Assembly (NCBI GenBank): GCA_022841625.1
Contig: JALHRD010000022.1
Location: 1 to 64,000 of the forward strand
From: Xanthobacteraceae bacterium
Lineage (GTDB): Bacteria; Pseudomonadota; Alphaproteobacteria; Rhizobiales; Xanthobacteraceae
DNA length: 64,000 bases
Reading direction: 5' to 3'
This document shows, piece after piece, positions 17,675 through 25,616 of the stretch (positions are counted from its first letter, which is position 1; every line of letters starts with the position of its first letter). The notes under the pieces are model-generated. The model was given only the letters and a program-made list of their open reading frames with translations. It was not told the DNA's origin and did no database searches. A program made the translations under genes and the position numbers.

Positions 17675-18076
17675 TTGTACGCGGTTGAAGTCTCGGACCA
17701 GATCATGATTGCCCATTCGTTTCGTGGCGCAGTGTTTGGTCCCGCGCAAGCATTGCATGGTGCGACATTCGTGGTCCGCGCTGCGTTTCTTTCCGAAAGT
17801 CTTGATGAAAACGGAATCGTGGTCGATATCGGCTGCGCCCAAGACATTCTTAAATCGGCGCTGGCGCCGCTAAATTATCGTAATCTCGACGATCTGCCCC
17901 AGTTCAAGGGTGTAAACACCACAACCGAATTCCTTACCAGATACGTCTATGATGTGCTGGCGGATGCGGCCCGGGCGGGTAAGCTCGGTCGGTCGGCTGT
18001 TGAGCTTGCCTCCATCCGCATCACGGTTGCGGAATCGCCTAATGCGCGCGCCTGGTATGAGGCGCCGCTGCGATGA
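17675..18076 (+). CDS. 6-pyruvoyl-tetrahydropterin synthase/QueD-like protein with altered active site
   Basis: A 133-residue T-fold protein. The start is TTG 17675, set by GGAGG at 17664-17668. QueD/PTPS enzymes bind zinc through one early His and the pair in HGH; here H14 and H28 are present but the motif reads LHGAT, so the third ligand is Ala30. The nucleophilic Cys before that motif is absent, and the LDHxxLN segment reads LNYRNLD, with Asn and Tyr in place of the Asp-His pair. A late Glu (ESPNARAWYE) is kept. It is therefore a PTPS-fold protein with a different reaction or a binding role. Its last four bases overlap the next start (ATGA). Confidence 0.8.
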   Translation: MYAVEVSDQIMIAHSFRGAVFGPAQALHGATFVVRAAFLSESLDENGIVVDIGCAQDILKSALAPLNYRNLDDLPQFKGVNTTTEFLTRYVYDVLADAARAGKLGRSAVELASIRITVAESPNARAWYEAPLR

Positions 18077-19122
18077 GGCAGGTGACTTTTGCAGTCCCGG
18101 GCGATCTTGCGAATCCGACCGGCGGCTATGTTTATGACCGACGGATTGTTGCGGAACTGCGAAAATTGGGCTGGCAGGGCGAGGTGCTCGATATCGGCGC
18201 GAGTTTTCCGCGCGCATCTGCGCGCGAGCAGGCGATGGCGCGTCAGCAGCTTTCAGCGCTGCCGGCAGGCCGGCTAATCGTCATTGATGGGTTAGCGTTC
18301 GGTGCAATGGCGGAGACAGCTGAGATTTTGCATCGGACCCATCGGTTGGTGGCGTTGGTCCATCATCCGCTCGCGCTCGAAAACGGGTTGCCGGATCACG
18401 AGGCGGCCCAATTCAGAGCCAGCGAGCGGACGGCGTTGTCGTTTACGCGGCGCGTTGTCACGACCAGCGCGACAACCGCGCGTTTGCTAACGCAATTATT
18501 CGCGGTGCCGCAGGAGAAGATCAGCGTCGTTTTGCCGGGCAATGACCCTATCCCGACCCGGCTGCGGATTGGCGGGGATGTTGTAAATCTTCTAGCGGTC
18601 GGATCGATCGTGCCTCGCAAAGGCTATGACGTGCTGATCGCAGCGTTGGCCGAGATTTCCGGACTACCATGGCAGCTTGTGATTGCCGGCGATCCCGGCC
18701 GCAGTCCAGCGACCGCGACGGCGCTGACGGATCAGGTGGCGGCGCTGCGGCTTGAGGATCGCGTGGTGTTCGCCGGCGTGGTATCGGAGGCACGATTGTC
18801 GCGCCTTTATGCCGATTCCGATGTGTTCGTGCTGGCGTCGCGCTACGAAGGCTACGGCATGGCGTTTGCCGAGGCGATCGCGCATGGCCTGCCGGTCATC
18901 GGAACGACCGCTGGCGCCATCCCCGAGGCCGTGCCAACCGGCGCGGGCGTGCTGGTGGCGCCCGACGATGCCCGCGCGCTGTCGGCGGTTTTGAGGCGCT
19001 TGATCGAAGATGCGCCTGAACGCACGCGCCTGGCGGCCTGCGCGCGCGCTTCAGCGGCGCAGCTTCCCACTTGGAGCGAAGCTGGCAGACAATTCTCGCA
19101 AGCGTTGGATGCGGTTGCATGA
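18073..19122 (+). CDS. GT4-family glycosyltransferase
   Basis: A 349-residue GT-B enzyme. The N-terminal domain has PGDLANPTGGYVYDRRIVAE (acceptor side); the C-terminal domain has VGSIVPRKGYDVLIAAL, VIAGDPGRS and the E-x7-E donor motif in SRYEGYGMAFAEAIAHGLPV. Such enzymes move a sugar from a nucleotide sugar to an acceptor. It overlaps its upstream and downstream neighbours by four bases each (ATGA), so it is translationally coupled to the PTPS-like and methyltransferase genes. In this context it may glycosylate a pterin- or pyrimidine-type product. Confidence 0.85.
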   Translation: MRQVTFAVPGDLANPTGGYVYDRRIVAELRKLGWQGEVLDIGASFPRASAREQAMARQQLSALPAGRLIVIDGLAFGAMAETAEILHRTHRLVALVHHPLALENGLPDHEAAQFRASERTALSFTRRVVTTSATTARLLTQLFAVPQEKISVVLPGNDPIPTRLRIGGDVVNLLAVGSIVPRKGYDVLIAALAEISGLPWQLVIAGDPGRSPATATALTDQVAALRLEDRVVFAGVVSEARLSRLYADSDVFVLASRYEGYGMAFAEAIAHGLPVIGTTAGAIPEAVPTGAGVLVAPDDARALSAVLRRLIEDAPERTRLAACARASAAQLPTWSEAGRQFSQALDAVA

Positions 19123-19928
19123 GCGGATTTTCGTCAGAGTGGCTGAAGCTGCGCGAACCTTACGATCTTGCGGCCCGCAATGCGAAGGTGCTTGATGCCG
19201 TCGTTGCGGCCGTCCGGGGGCAGGGATCGATTTCGGTGGTCGATCTTGCTTGCGGCACTGGAGCAACGCTGCGCGCCATTGGCGCGCGCTTGCCGGTACG
19301 ACAGAATTGGCGTCTGGTCGATAACGACCTTGGCCTGCTGGCGGCGGCGGCAGCGCTTGCGCGCCCTCCTAATCTTGCCGTGACCGCGCTTGCGATTGAT
19401 CTCGTGCGCGATCTTGAACTTGCGCTCGATGGCCCGATTGATCTGATTACGAGTTCGGCGTTGCTTGATTTGGTCTCGCGGGATTGGTTGGAGCGGTTGA
19501 TCGTCGAGGCGGCCGCGCGCCGGCTGCCGATCTATGCTGCGCTATGCTATGATGGGTCGGTTGTGTTTGATCCGATCGACTCTTTCGATCAAGAGATTGT
19601 CGTGGCGGTGAATCGACATCAGCGCGGCGACAAAGGGTTTGGTCCCGCGCTTGGTCCCTCGGCGGTTAACCAGGCAGGTGCAATCGCCAATCGGATCGGC
19701 TACGCGTTTGTCGAGGGCATGTCAGACTGGAGCTTTGGTGTAACGGACCAAGCGATCCAGCGCGAAGTTCTGAACGGCTTTGCGAATGCCGCCAGCGAAC
19801 TCGGCACGCTTCCCGCGCGCCGCGTTGCGGATTGGTTGGCATGGCGCCTGGAGCGGGTTGTATCCGGTGCGTCAAGCATGAAAGTCGGTCACACCGATTT
19901 CTTCGCGATGCCGACGCCAATCCGCTGA
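19119..19928 (+). CDS. Class I SAM-dependent methyltransferase
   Basis: A 269-residue protein with motif I VVDLACGTGATLRAIGARL (about 39-57), the acidic motif II WRLVDNDLGLL and ITSSALLDLVS as the later strand. The rest resembles no methyltransferase subfamily I can name. ATG 19119 overlaps the glycosyltransferase stop by four bases; upstream in-frame codons back to 19071 belong to that gene in another frame. Its last 40 bases overlap the convergent RibD-like gene, an unusually long tail-to-tail overlap. Confidence 0.82.
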   Translation: MSGFSSEWLKLREPYDLAARNAKVLDAVVAAVRGQGSISVVDLACGTGATLRAIGARLPVRQNWRLVDNDLGLLAAAAALARPPNLAVTALAIDLVRDLELALDGPIDLITSSALLDLVSRDWLERLIVEAAARRLPIYAALCYDGSVVFDPIDSFDQEIVVAVNRHQRGDKGFGPALGPSAVNQAGAIANRIGYAFVEGMSDWSFGVTDQAIQREVLNGFANAASELGTLPARRVADWLAWRLERVVSGASSMKVGHTDFFAMPTPIR

Positions 19929-20719
19929 GCCGACAGGTCGCAATCCAATAGCACTTCGTCGCCAAGAATATGCGCGCGCATCGGCGCCCTGATCGCCTGT
20001 TCAATCCGGTCGATTGGCGCCAAGCTTACACTCGATGGGCCCGCGCCAATGATCATCGGCGCGATCACGACATGGAGCCGATCGAGGCAACCGGCGGCTA
20101 GAAATCGTGAAACCGTGTTCGCGCCGCCTTCGATCAGGATGCGACGAAAGCCGCGGTGCGCGAGCAGAGCAAGAATTGATACCGGCGCCAGCTGACCTTT
20201 GGTGGTGGCGAGTCTGGCGACTTCGATATCGGGCGAGAGGTCGATCGCGGCGTCCGGACCGGCGATCACCAGCCGGCGGACGCCGTCATTGGCCAGCAAG
20301 CGCGCGCGCGGCGTAAGCCGGCCACTCGGGTCGATCACGACCCGAGCCGGGTTCGGCCCGGTGACGCGGCGGACGGTGAGTTGGGGGTCGTCGGCCTGGG
20401 CCGTGCCGACACCGACGACCACGGCATCCACCAGGGCCCGGAGGCGGTGGAGGTGGGCAAGGCCCGCAGCGCCGTTAATGTAGTGCGAATGTCCGCTCGC
20501 GGTGGCGATCCGGGCGTCGATCGATTGTCCGCATTGCCCGATAACCATAAGGCCGTCGACCGAGCCGGCCCGCAGGGGGCCGAAAAGGTCCTGCCAAGGG
20601 GGCGGCAGCGGCGTTTCCGATTCCCGAATAATCCGAGGGACTTCCGTCCATGTGTCGGGGTTAATAATACCATCGGGCTCGGCGGCATCGTGCGGCATGG
20701 GTGCGTTCGGCAAGGTCAC
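19889..20719 (-). CDS. RibD C-terminal-domain reductase (dihydrofolate-reductase-like fold)
   Basis: A 276-residue protein carrying only the reductase half of RibD (PF01872): VDAVVVGVGTAQADDPQLTV, GPNPARVVIDPSGRL and RILIEGGANTVSRFLAAG, then DRLHVVIAPMIIGAG. The zinc deaminase half of bifunctional RibD is absent. In riboflavin synthesis this domain reduces the ribosyl group of the pyrimidine made after GTP cyclohydrolase II. Here it is divergently transcribed from a GTP cyclohydrolase II gene 95 bases away, so a related ring intermediate is a reasonable substrate. The start may be GTG 20719 or ATG 20698; neither has a clear ribosome site. Confidence 0.85.
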   Translation of the reverse strand: MTLPNAPMPHDAAEPDGIINPDTWTEVPRIIRESETPLPPPWQDLFGPLRAGSVDGLMVIGQCGQSIDARIATASGHSHYINGAAGLAHLHRLRALVDAVVVGVGTAQADDPQLTVRRVTGPNPARVVIDPSGRLTPRARLLANDGVRRLVIAGPDAAIDLSPDIEVARLATTKGQLAPVSILALLAHRGFRRILIEGGANTVSRFLAAGCLDRLHVVIAPMIIGAGPSSVSLAPIDRIEQAIRAPMRAHILGDEVLLDCDLSAQRIGVGIAKKSV

Positions 20720-20814
20720 CGTTGTGTCATGATATTCAGAAATCGTTACCCTGAAAACGCCGGCTTTGACATTGATACCGACGACTCCCGCGGGGAGCGC
20801 GGGCCGGAGTTGGG

Positions 20815-21999
20815 GTGGAGAGACTTTCAGTGATTGAAACTAAGCGCACTGCGACTGTGGTTCCATTTGGGCCGGCAGCTCATATCGCTGTCGAGCGTGG
20901 TCTGGCGGAGTTCCGGTCGGGACGCCCGGTGGTCATCGATTCGAGCTCTGGATCGGTTGCTGTGATGCCGATTGACGGAGTTACCGACGCACGATTGGGG
21001 GCGTTCCGGCAGCTCTGTGCGCCAGTTCCCCCGCAGGTCGTCATAACGGCCAGTCGGGCTCGTGCGCTGGGATACGATGTGGCAGGGCCGGTCAGTCTTA
21101 CCGCCGCGGAACATGCGAATGCGGCGACGCTTCTGTCGCTGGCGGTGGATGTTCGCACCGAGCGGTCCGTCGGAGTGCTGAAGGCAACGGCCAATGCTGA
21201 GGCGGCGATCGAATTGGCCAAGCTCGCGCAGCGTTTGCCGGCATTGCTGGTTGCCGATATTACGGCCAATGCGGCCAATACCGGCGCATTTATGCGGGTT
21301 GGCGCCGATGCGATTTTGCAATTCCGACGATTGGCGATCGAATCGCTGACGGTCGCGGCTGAGGCCGAGGTCCCACTCAACGGCGGCATTGCGGCGCGTT
21401 TCGTGATTTTTAGAGATGCGATCGGCGGTAGTTCGACCGCCGTCATCGTTGGTGAACTAGACAAGACAAGCCCGGTGCCATTGCGGCTGCATTCTGCGTG
21501 TCTTACGGGCGATGTGTTCGGTTCACGTCGCTGCGATTGCGGCGACCAATTGCGCCTTGCCATCCATCAGCTCGATGAAGTGGGCGGCGGGATCATTCTC
21601 TATCTTGAGCAAGAGGGCCGCGGACTCGGTCTTGCCAACAAGATGCGCGCCTATAAGCTCCAGGATGAGGGTCTCGATACCCTCGATGCCAATACCATGC
21701 TCGGCTTTGACGACGACGAGCGTGACTATGGCGTCGCCGTGAAGATGCTCCAGATCCTGGGATGTCTGCGGGTCAAGCTCTTGACCAACAATCCCGCCAA
21801 GCTCGATTGGCTGACCAGGGCGGGAATTGAAGTGTGTGGCCGGATTCCCTTGCAAGGTCCTGTCAATGCCGACAATCGTCGGTATCTGACGGCGAAAGCG
21901 ACGCGGGCAGGTCACAAGCTTGACCATCTGCTGCCGCTGGTATCGGATTCGACGACCGCGGCGCCCGTCGAACCGATCGACAGCCGTCCAGCTGAATGA
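20815..21999 (+). CDS. ribA: GTP cyclohydrolase II with an atypical N-terminal domain
   Basis: A 394-residue protein. The C-terminal 200 residues are a complete GTP cyclohydrolase II: zinc cysteines in SACLTGDVFGSRRCDCG, the loop YLEQEGRGLGLANKMRAY, DDERDYGVAVKMLQILG and LLTNNPAKLDWL. It opens GTP, releasing formate and pyrophosphate, to a diaminopyrimidine ribosyl phosphate. The N-terminal 190 residues occupy the place of RibB (DHBP synthase) but lack its DREnEGD catalytic segment, so that activity is probably missing. GTG 20815 has GGAG five bases upstream; GTG 20830 is an alternative. No ribE/ribH is near, so this is probably a paralogue serving the local cluster. Confidence 0.88.
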   Translation: MERLSVIETKRTATVVPFGPAAHIAVERGLAEFRSGRPVVIDSSSGSVAVMPIDGVTDARLGAFRQLCAPVPPQVVITASRARALGYDVAGPVSLTAAEHANAATLLSLAVDVRTERSVGVLKATANAEAAIELAKLAQRLPALLVADITANAANTGAFMRVGADAILQFRRLAIESLTVAAEAEVPLNGGIAARFVIFRDAIGGSSTAVIVGELDKTSPVPLRLHSACLTGDVFGSRRCDCGDQLRLAIHQLDEVGGGIILYLEQEGRGLGLANKMRAYKLQDEGLDTLDANTMLGFDDDERDYGVAVKMLQILGCLRVKLLTNNPAKLDWLTRAGIEVCGRIPLQGPVNADNRRYLTAKATRAGHKLDHLLPLVSDSTTAAPVEPIDSRPAE

Positions 22000-22026
22000 T
22001 CGTGGTGTGAGCAGGGGAGGAATGTA

Positions 22027-22560
22027 ATGACTGCGGTGCCTGGCTATACTGCGACCGCGCGGGCGCTGCATTGGATCGTCGCAGTGCTGGTGCTGCTGAT
22101 GATCCCGCTCGGCGTGGTGATTACCAATGAATGGGGCGGGCCGGCGCAGATATTCCTTTACAATCTGCACAAGTCGATTGGCGCGACGCTGATCCCAATT
22201 GTTTTGTTTCGGCTGTTCTGTCGCCTGAAAAATCCGCCACCGCCGTTGCCGAGCGATATTCCTGCGATTCAGCAATTCGCAGCGAGCGCAACACATTGGG
22301 CGCTGTACGGGCTGATCCTGGCTCAACCGATCGTCGGCTACATTATGACATCGGCCTACCCGGCGCCGGTCCCGTTTTTTGGCCTGTTTAATCTTCCGGC
22401 GATCTGGCCGGCGAATCGCGCATTGTCGGAACAGCTATCGGTGGTCCATCTCTATCTGGGAATCGCTATAGCGGTGGTCGCGGCCGTGCATATTGGTGCG
22501 GCGCTGTTTCATCATTTCGTGCGCAAAGATCGTGTCCTCATGCGCATGATCGCAGGCTAG
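22027..22560 (+). CDS. Cytochrome b561-family membrane protein
   Basis: A 177-residue protein with four membrane helices. Haem-ligand histidines can be placed in ARALHWIVAVLVLL, FLYNLHKSIGATL, SVVHLYLGIAIAVVAAVHIG, the pattern of bacterial b561 (PF01292). Such proteins move electrons across or within the inner membrane, often from quinol to a periplasmic acceptor. It lies 27 bases after ribA and 15 bases before the creatininase gene on the same strand, so it is probably cotranscribed; an electron-transfer step for the cluster product is only an inference. Confidence 0.88.
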   Translation: MTAVPGYTATARALHWIVAVLVLLMIPLGVVITNEWGGPAQIFLYNLHKSIGATLIPIVLFRLFCRLKNPPPPLPSDIPAIQQFAASATHWALYGLILAQPIVGYIMTSAYPAPVPFFGLFNLPAIWPANRALSEQLSVVHLYLGIAIAVVAAVHIGAALFHHFVRKDRVLMRMIAG

Positions 22561-22575
22561 GCATTGGTGCGATTG

Positions 22576-23370
22576 ATGGCGGGCGCTCCGACCAATCGCG
22601 TGCTGAGCGAACTGACGTCTTTCGAAGTAGGGCGGGCGGTTAAGGAAACGTCGGTACTTTGCCTACCGCTCGGCGCAATCGAGCAGCACGGGCAGCATTT
22701 GCCGCTCAATACTGACGTGATTGTTGCCGAGGGGCTGACCGGACGTCTGCTCGGTCGGTGGGGCGCCACATTCGATCTCTGGCAATTGCCGACGCTGTCG
22801 ATCGGACTTTCGCGGGAGCACGATTGGGCGAGCGGTACGTTGAGCCTGTCGATCCAAGGCTTCGTCGGGTATTTGCGCGACCTTGCCGGCGCGATCGTTC
22901 ACACGCTGCCGGCGCGTAACCTTGCGATCATCAACGGTCACGGCGGCAATCGTGGCATTCTCGAAAGCGTGCTGCATGAATTGCATGGCGATTTCGGCTT
23001 GAACGCGGTTGTTTTGCACCCGTTCGATCTGGCCGGCGCGAATTCAGCGGAACCTGATGTCCATGGCGGCAAGGGCGAGACTGCGGTGATGCTGGCGCTC
23101 GCGCCCCAATTGGTGCGGCGCGATCAGATCGGCGTTGGCGGGCCAGCCGACGCCAAGGCGACGCAGGCGCTGATTTTCGATCGCGGCGCGACCTGGGCTT
23201 GGCGCAGCGACGATCCGCGGCTCGCCCGCGACGGCATCATCGGCGACCCCAGCGGGGCGACCGAGGAACTCGGCGTCGCGTTGATTGAGCGCATGGTTAC
23301 GGCGGCCGGCGGCGTTTTCCAGCGGTTGCAAGAAAACCAAAAGCTCATGCAGCCGCGCGCTCGACCGTGA
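22576..23370 (+). CDS. Creatininase-family amidohydrolase
   Basis: A 264-residue metal amidohydrolase. Metal-binding motifs are LPLGAIEQHGQHLPLNTD (E, H and D ligands), INGHGGNRG and GGKGETAVM. The family includes creatininase, the mycofactocin peptidase MftE and the archaeal ArfB formamide hydrolase that follows GTP ring opening. Being in one run with GTP cyclohydrolase II, the ArfB-like role (removing a formyl or amide group from a GTP-derived pyrimidine) is an attractive inference. The start is unclear: ATG 22576, GTG 22567 or TTG 22564. The stop codon lies inside the left arm of a 16-bp palindrome (23363-23398). Confidence 0.85.
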   Translation: MAGAPTNRVLSELTSFEVGRAVKETSVLCLPLGAIEQHGQHLPLNTDVIVAEGLTGRLLGRWGATFDLWQLPTLSIGLSREHDWASGTLSLSIQGFVGYLRDLAGAIVHTLPARNLAIINGHGGNRGILESVLHELHGDFGLNAVVLHPFDLAGANSAEPDVHGGKGETAVMLALAPQLVRRDQIGVGGPADAKATQALIFDRGATWAWRSDDPRLARDGIIGDPSGATEELGVALIERMVTAAGGVFQRLQENQKLMQPRARP

Positions 23371-23457
23371 TCCGATTCGGTTGAATCGGATCACGGTCTG
23401 ACTTCCTTGTTTGAACTTGATCCCGAAAACCGGTTTCCACTTTTCGGAATCATGCTC
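23363..23457. repeat. Composite palindromic repeat holding the stop codons of both flanking genes
   Basis: First part: a perfect 16-bp stem GACCGTGATCCGATTC (23363-23378) with its complement at 23383-23398 around a 4-base loop. Second part (23419-23457): TCCCGAAAACCGG, TTTCCAC, TTTTCGGAATCATGC, where CCGAAAA pairs with TTTTCGG. Blocks of this kind are, to my knowledge, dispersed repeats in Bradyrhizobium and relatives. It separates two convergent genes and may also serve as a bidirectional terminator. Confidence 0.8.
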
Positions 23458-24772
23458 GAGCGCGCCGTCCCGCCAGGAGTGCGACCGCGCCGGCGAGGCT
23501 CGCCAATACGCACCAGTAGCCGTAGCGGAAATCGGCCGCGACCCCGAACGGGAAATACGACAAGACGTAGACAATGGCCGAACCGCTCACGCTGACGGCA
23601 AACGCGCCCGGCGGTGCGGCGCGCAAGGGCCAAGCAAGCGCACAGACCGCGGTGGCGACGGCGAGCCAAAACCCGATGAAGAACAGCCAAGTCGGCTGCA
23701 ACGCATCATGAACCGCGATCATCGCCATAAAGAAGCGATTTTGCGCATGGACCTGTCGTCGCGGCAGCGAGAGTTCTAGGACCGGCAGCACCAGCAGGGG
23801 TTCGGCCAGAAGCGTCCGCATGAAGGTTGCGCGATGCTTCAGATAGGCGATTGGATTTGCAAGGACGGCATCGCGCCAGGCATCGACCAGGCGCGGCGTA
23901 CCGAAGATCCTGTCATCCTTGCGTTCCAGGCGCTGCATGACGAAATCGCAGGGCGGGATGTGCCAATAATAGTCCCAGCGGGTCGGGTTGTAGCATTTGC
24001 CGGTGAACAGCATTGCGTTCTGCTCCGGCGGAAACACCACCGGGAACTGACTGGTCTTTGAGAAATAGCTGATGCCGCCAAGGTCAAAGACAAAGACCGA
24101 ATGCAGCGGGTACTGACGCTCGGCGTTGAGGACCGTGTAGTAGACAGAGTGGATTAAGGCATAGCTTGCAAGGATGCCGGGGATCAAAATCAGCACCGCT
24201 CGTTTCCAATGAAATTCTGACGGCCACATCGCATAGGTGGCCAATATCGGCGCCGCGAAAATGGCGTTCGGTCGCAACAGGACGCCAAGGGCGATCAGGG
24301 CGACCGCAAAGATTTGCGTCGGCCATCGGACGGCCGCCGACCGGTTTGCCGTTGCGAAAACCAGTGCCGAAGCGCAGAGCCAAACGCCGGCGAACAGCAC
24401 ATCCCGCCAGATCATGCCAATAAAGACGAACGCCGGCGGGGTGAATGCTAGCAGCACGGTGACGACGCCCAGCCATGCCGCGTAGCGCGCCACTGTAAAC
24501 GCCACGAGCGCAAACCCGCCCCAATAGAGCGCAGCCATCAGCAGGAACATGCTCATCGAGCCGGGAGCAATCGGATCGATAAAACCCCACAGCGCCGACA
24601 TGACCGGCGACTGCCAGTCGCCTCGCATGCCGCTGATGCCCTTGTAGACCCAATCCGCGTCGATGTTCATGTAGCCGGGATAGAATACGGCAATAGTCAG
24701 GGCGAAGCCGGCTGTTAGCAAGGCCGCGATGACGACGCGTAGAGCGGCGCTCGCATGCGGTCGCTCGCTCAT
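23450..24772 (-). CDS. Multi-pass membrane protein, GT-C glycosyltransferase-like
   Basis: A 440-residue protein with about ten hydrophobic segments, starting with ALRVVIAALLTAGFALTIAV. An early extracytoplasmic loop holds YPGYMNIDADWVYKGISG, where acidic residues after the first helix recall the catalytic loop of GT-C glycosyltransferases that use polyprenyl-phosphate sugars. I do not recognise a named family. It ends in the second half of the palindromic repeat, whose bases supply its TGA. Its start overlaps the end of the lyase gene upstream by four bases, so the two are coupled. Confidence 0.6.
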   Translation of the reverse strand: MSERPHASAALRVVIAALLTAGFALTIAVFYPGYMNIDADWVYKGISGMRGDWQSPVMSALWGFIDPIAPGSMSMFLLMAALYWGGFALVAFTVARYAAWLGVVTVLLAFTPPAFVFIGMIWRDVLFAGVWLCASALVFATANRSAAVRWPTQIFAVALIALGVLLRPNAIFAAPILATYAMWPSEFHWKRAVLILIPGILASYALIHSVYYTVLNAERQYPLHSVFVFDLGGISYFSKTSQFPVVFPPEQNAMLFTGKCYNPTRWDYYWHIPPCDFVMQRLERKDDRIFGTPRLVDAWRDAVLANPIAYLKHRATFMRTLLAEPLLVLPVLELSLPRRQVHAQNRFFMAMIAVHDALQPTWLFFIGFWLAVATAVCALAWPLRAAPPGAFAVSVSGSAIVYVLSYFPFGVAADFRYGYWCVLASLAGAVALLAGRRARA

Positions 24773-25602
24773 GATGTGCCTCGCCTCAGATCGTCCCGGA
24801 ACAGGGCGTTGAGCTCGCGGCCGGGCGCGCTGTCGTTGAGGCCGTCGAAGCGACCTTCGTTCGCGATCTGCGCGGCGACGCGCATGACCGCACCCCAGCC
24901 GACGCGCGCCAATGCGCCGCCGACGCTAATGCGGCGCACGCCGAGCCCGGCCAAGTCGGCGACCGTGAGCGGCGCAGCGCCCGACGACATCAACACGTTG
25001 ACGGGCTTCGGCGCGACAGCGTCAACGATCGCCACGATCTGCTCGCGGGTCTTGATCGCGGGAGCATAGAGGCAGTCGGCGCCGGCATTCGAATAGGCCT
25101 TCAGTCGCGCAATGGTCTCGTCGAGATCGGGGCGGCCAACCAGAAAGCATTCGGCGCGACCGACCAGCAAGACGTCGGCGCCGCTTTTGTCAATCGCCGT
25201 TCGCGCAGCCCGTATTCGCGCGACCGCGTCGTCGATGGCGTAGAGTTTACCGTCGACCGCATCCTCGATTGAAAGTCCCGACACGCCGGATTCCACGCAG
25301 AGACGGACGCTTTCTGCGACGCCCACGGGATCTTCGGCATAGCCGGCTTCGAAGTCGGCGTTGAGCGGAAGATCGGAGGCGTGTGCCAACTCATGCAGAT
25401 GGGCCAGCACGGTATCGCGTGGGACGGCGCCATCGGGAAATCCTTGCGCGAAGGCGAAGCCGGCGCTGGTCGAGGCGATCGCCTTAAACCCGAGATGTTG
25501 CAGATAGCGCGCGCTTCCCATGTCCCACGGATTGGGAATGACGAAGCATCCGGACTGATGCAATGCGCGAAAGCTGCGGCGCTTGTCGGCGATGGTCGGC
25601 AT
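24769..25602 (-). CDS. Isocitrate lyase/PEP mutase-superfamily enzyme
   Basis: A 277-residue TIM-barrel protein with PNPWDMGSARYLQHLGFKAI, TSAGFAFAQGFPDG, NADFEAGYAEDP and GVSGLSIEDAVDGKLYAIDDAVARI, the pattern of carboxyphosphonoenolpyruvate mutase/oxaloacetate-decarboxylase-like members. The KKCGH signature of true isocitrate lyase is missing. These enzymes cleave or rearrange C-C or P-C bonds in 2-oxo or 2-hydroxy acids. Its neighbours upstream (IlvD-type dehydratase, 14-base gap) and downstream are on the same strand, suggesting sugar-acid or branched-acid breakdown. Confidence 0.82.
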   Translation of the reverse strand: MPTIADKRRSFRALHQSGCFVIPNPWDMGSARYLQHLGFKAIASTSAGFAFAQGFPDGAVPRDTVLAHLHELAHASDLPLNADFEAGYAEDPVGVAESVRLCVESGVSGLSIEDAVDGKLYAIDDAVARIRAARTAIDKSGADVLLVGRAECFLVGRPDLDETIARLKAYSNAGADCLYAPAIKTREQIVAIVDAVAPKPVNVLMSSGAAPLTVADLAGLGVRRISVGGALARVGWGAVMRVAAQIANEGRFDGLNDSAPGRELNALFRDDLRRGTS

Positions 25603-25616
25603 GGCGGTATGATCCG

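Noticed and set aside
20720-20814. Possible FMN riboswitch upstream of ribA
   Set aside because: Only 95 bases separate the divergent genes and none of the conserved RFN blocks is present.
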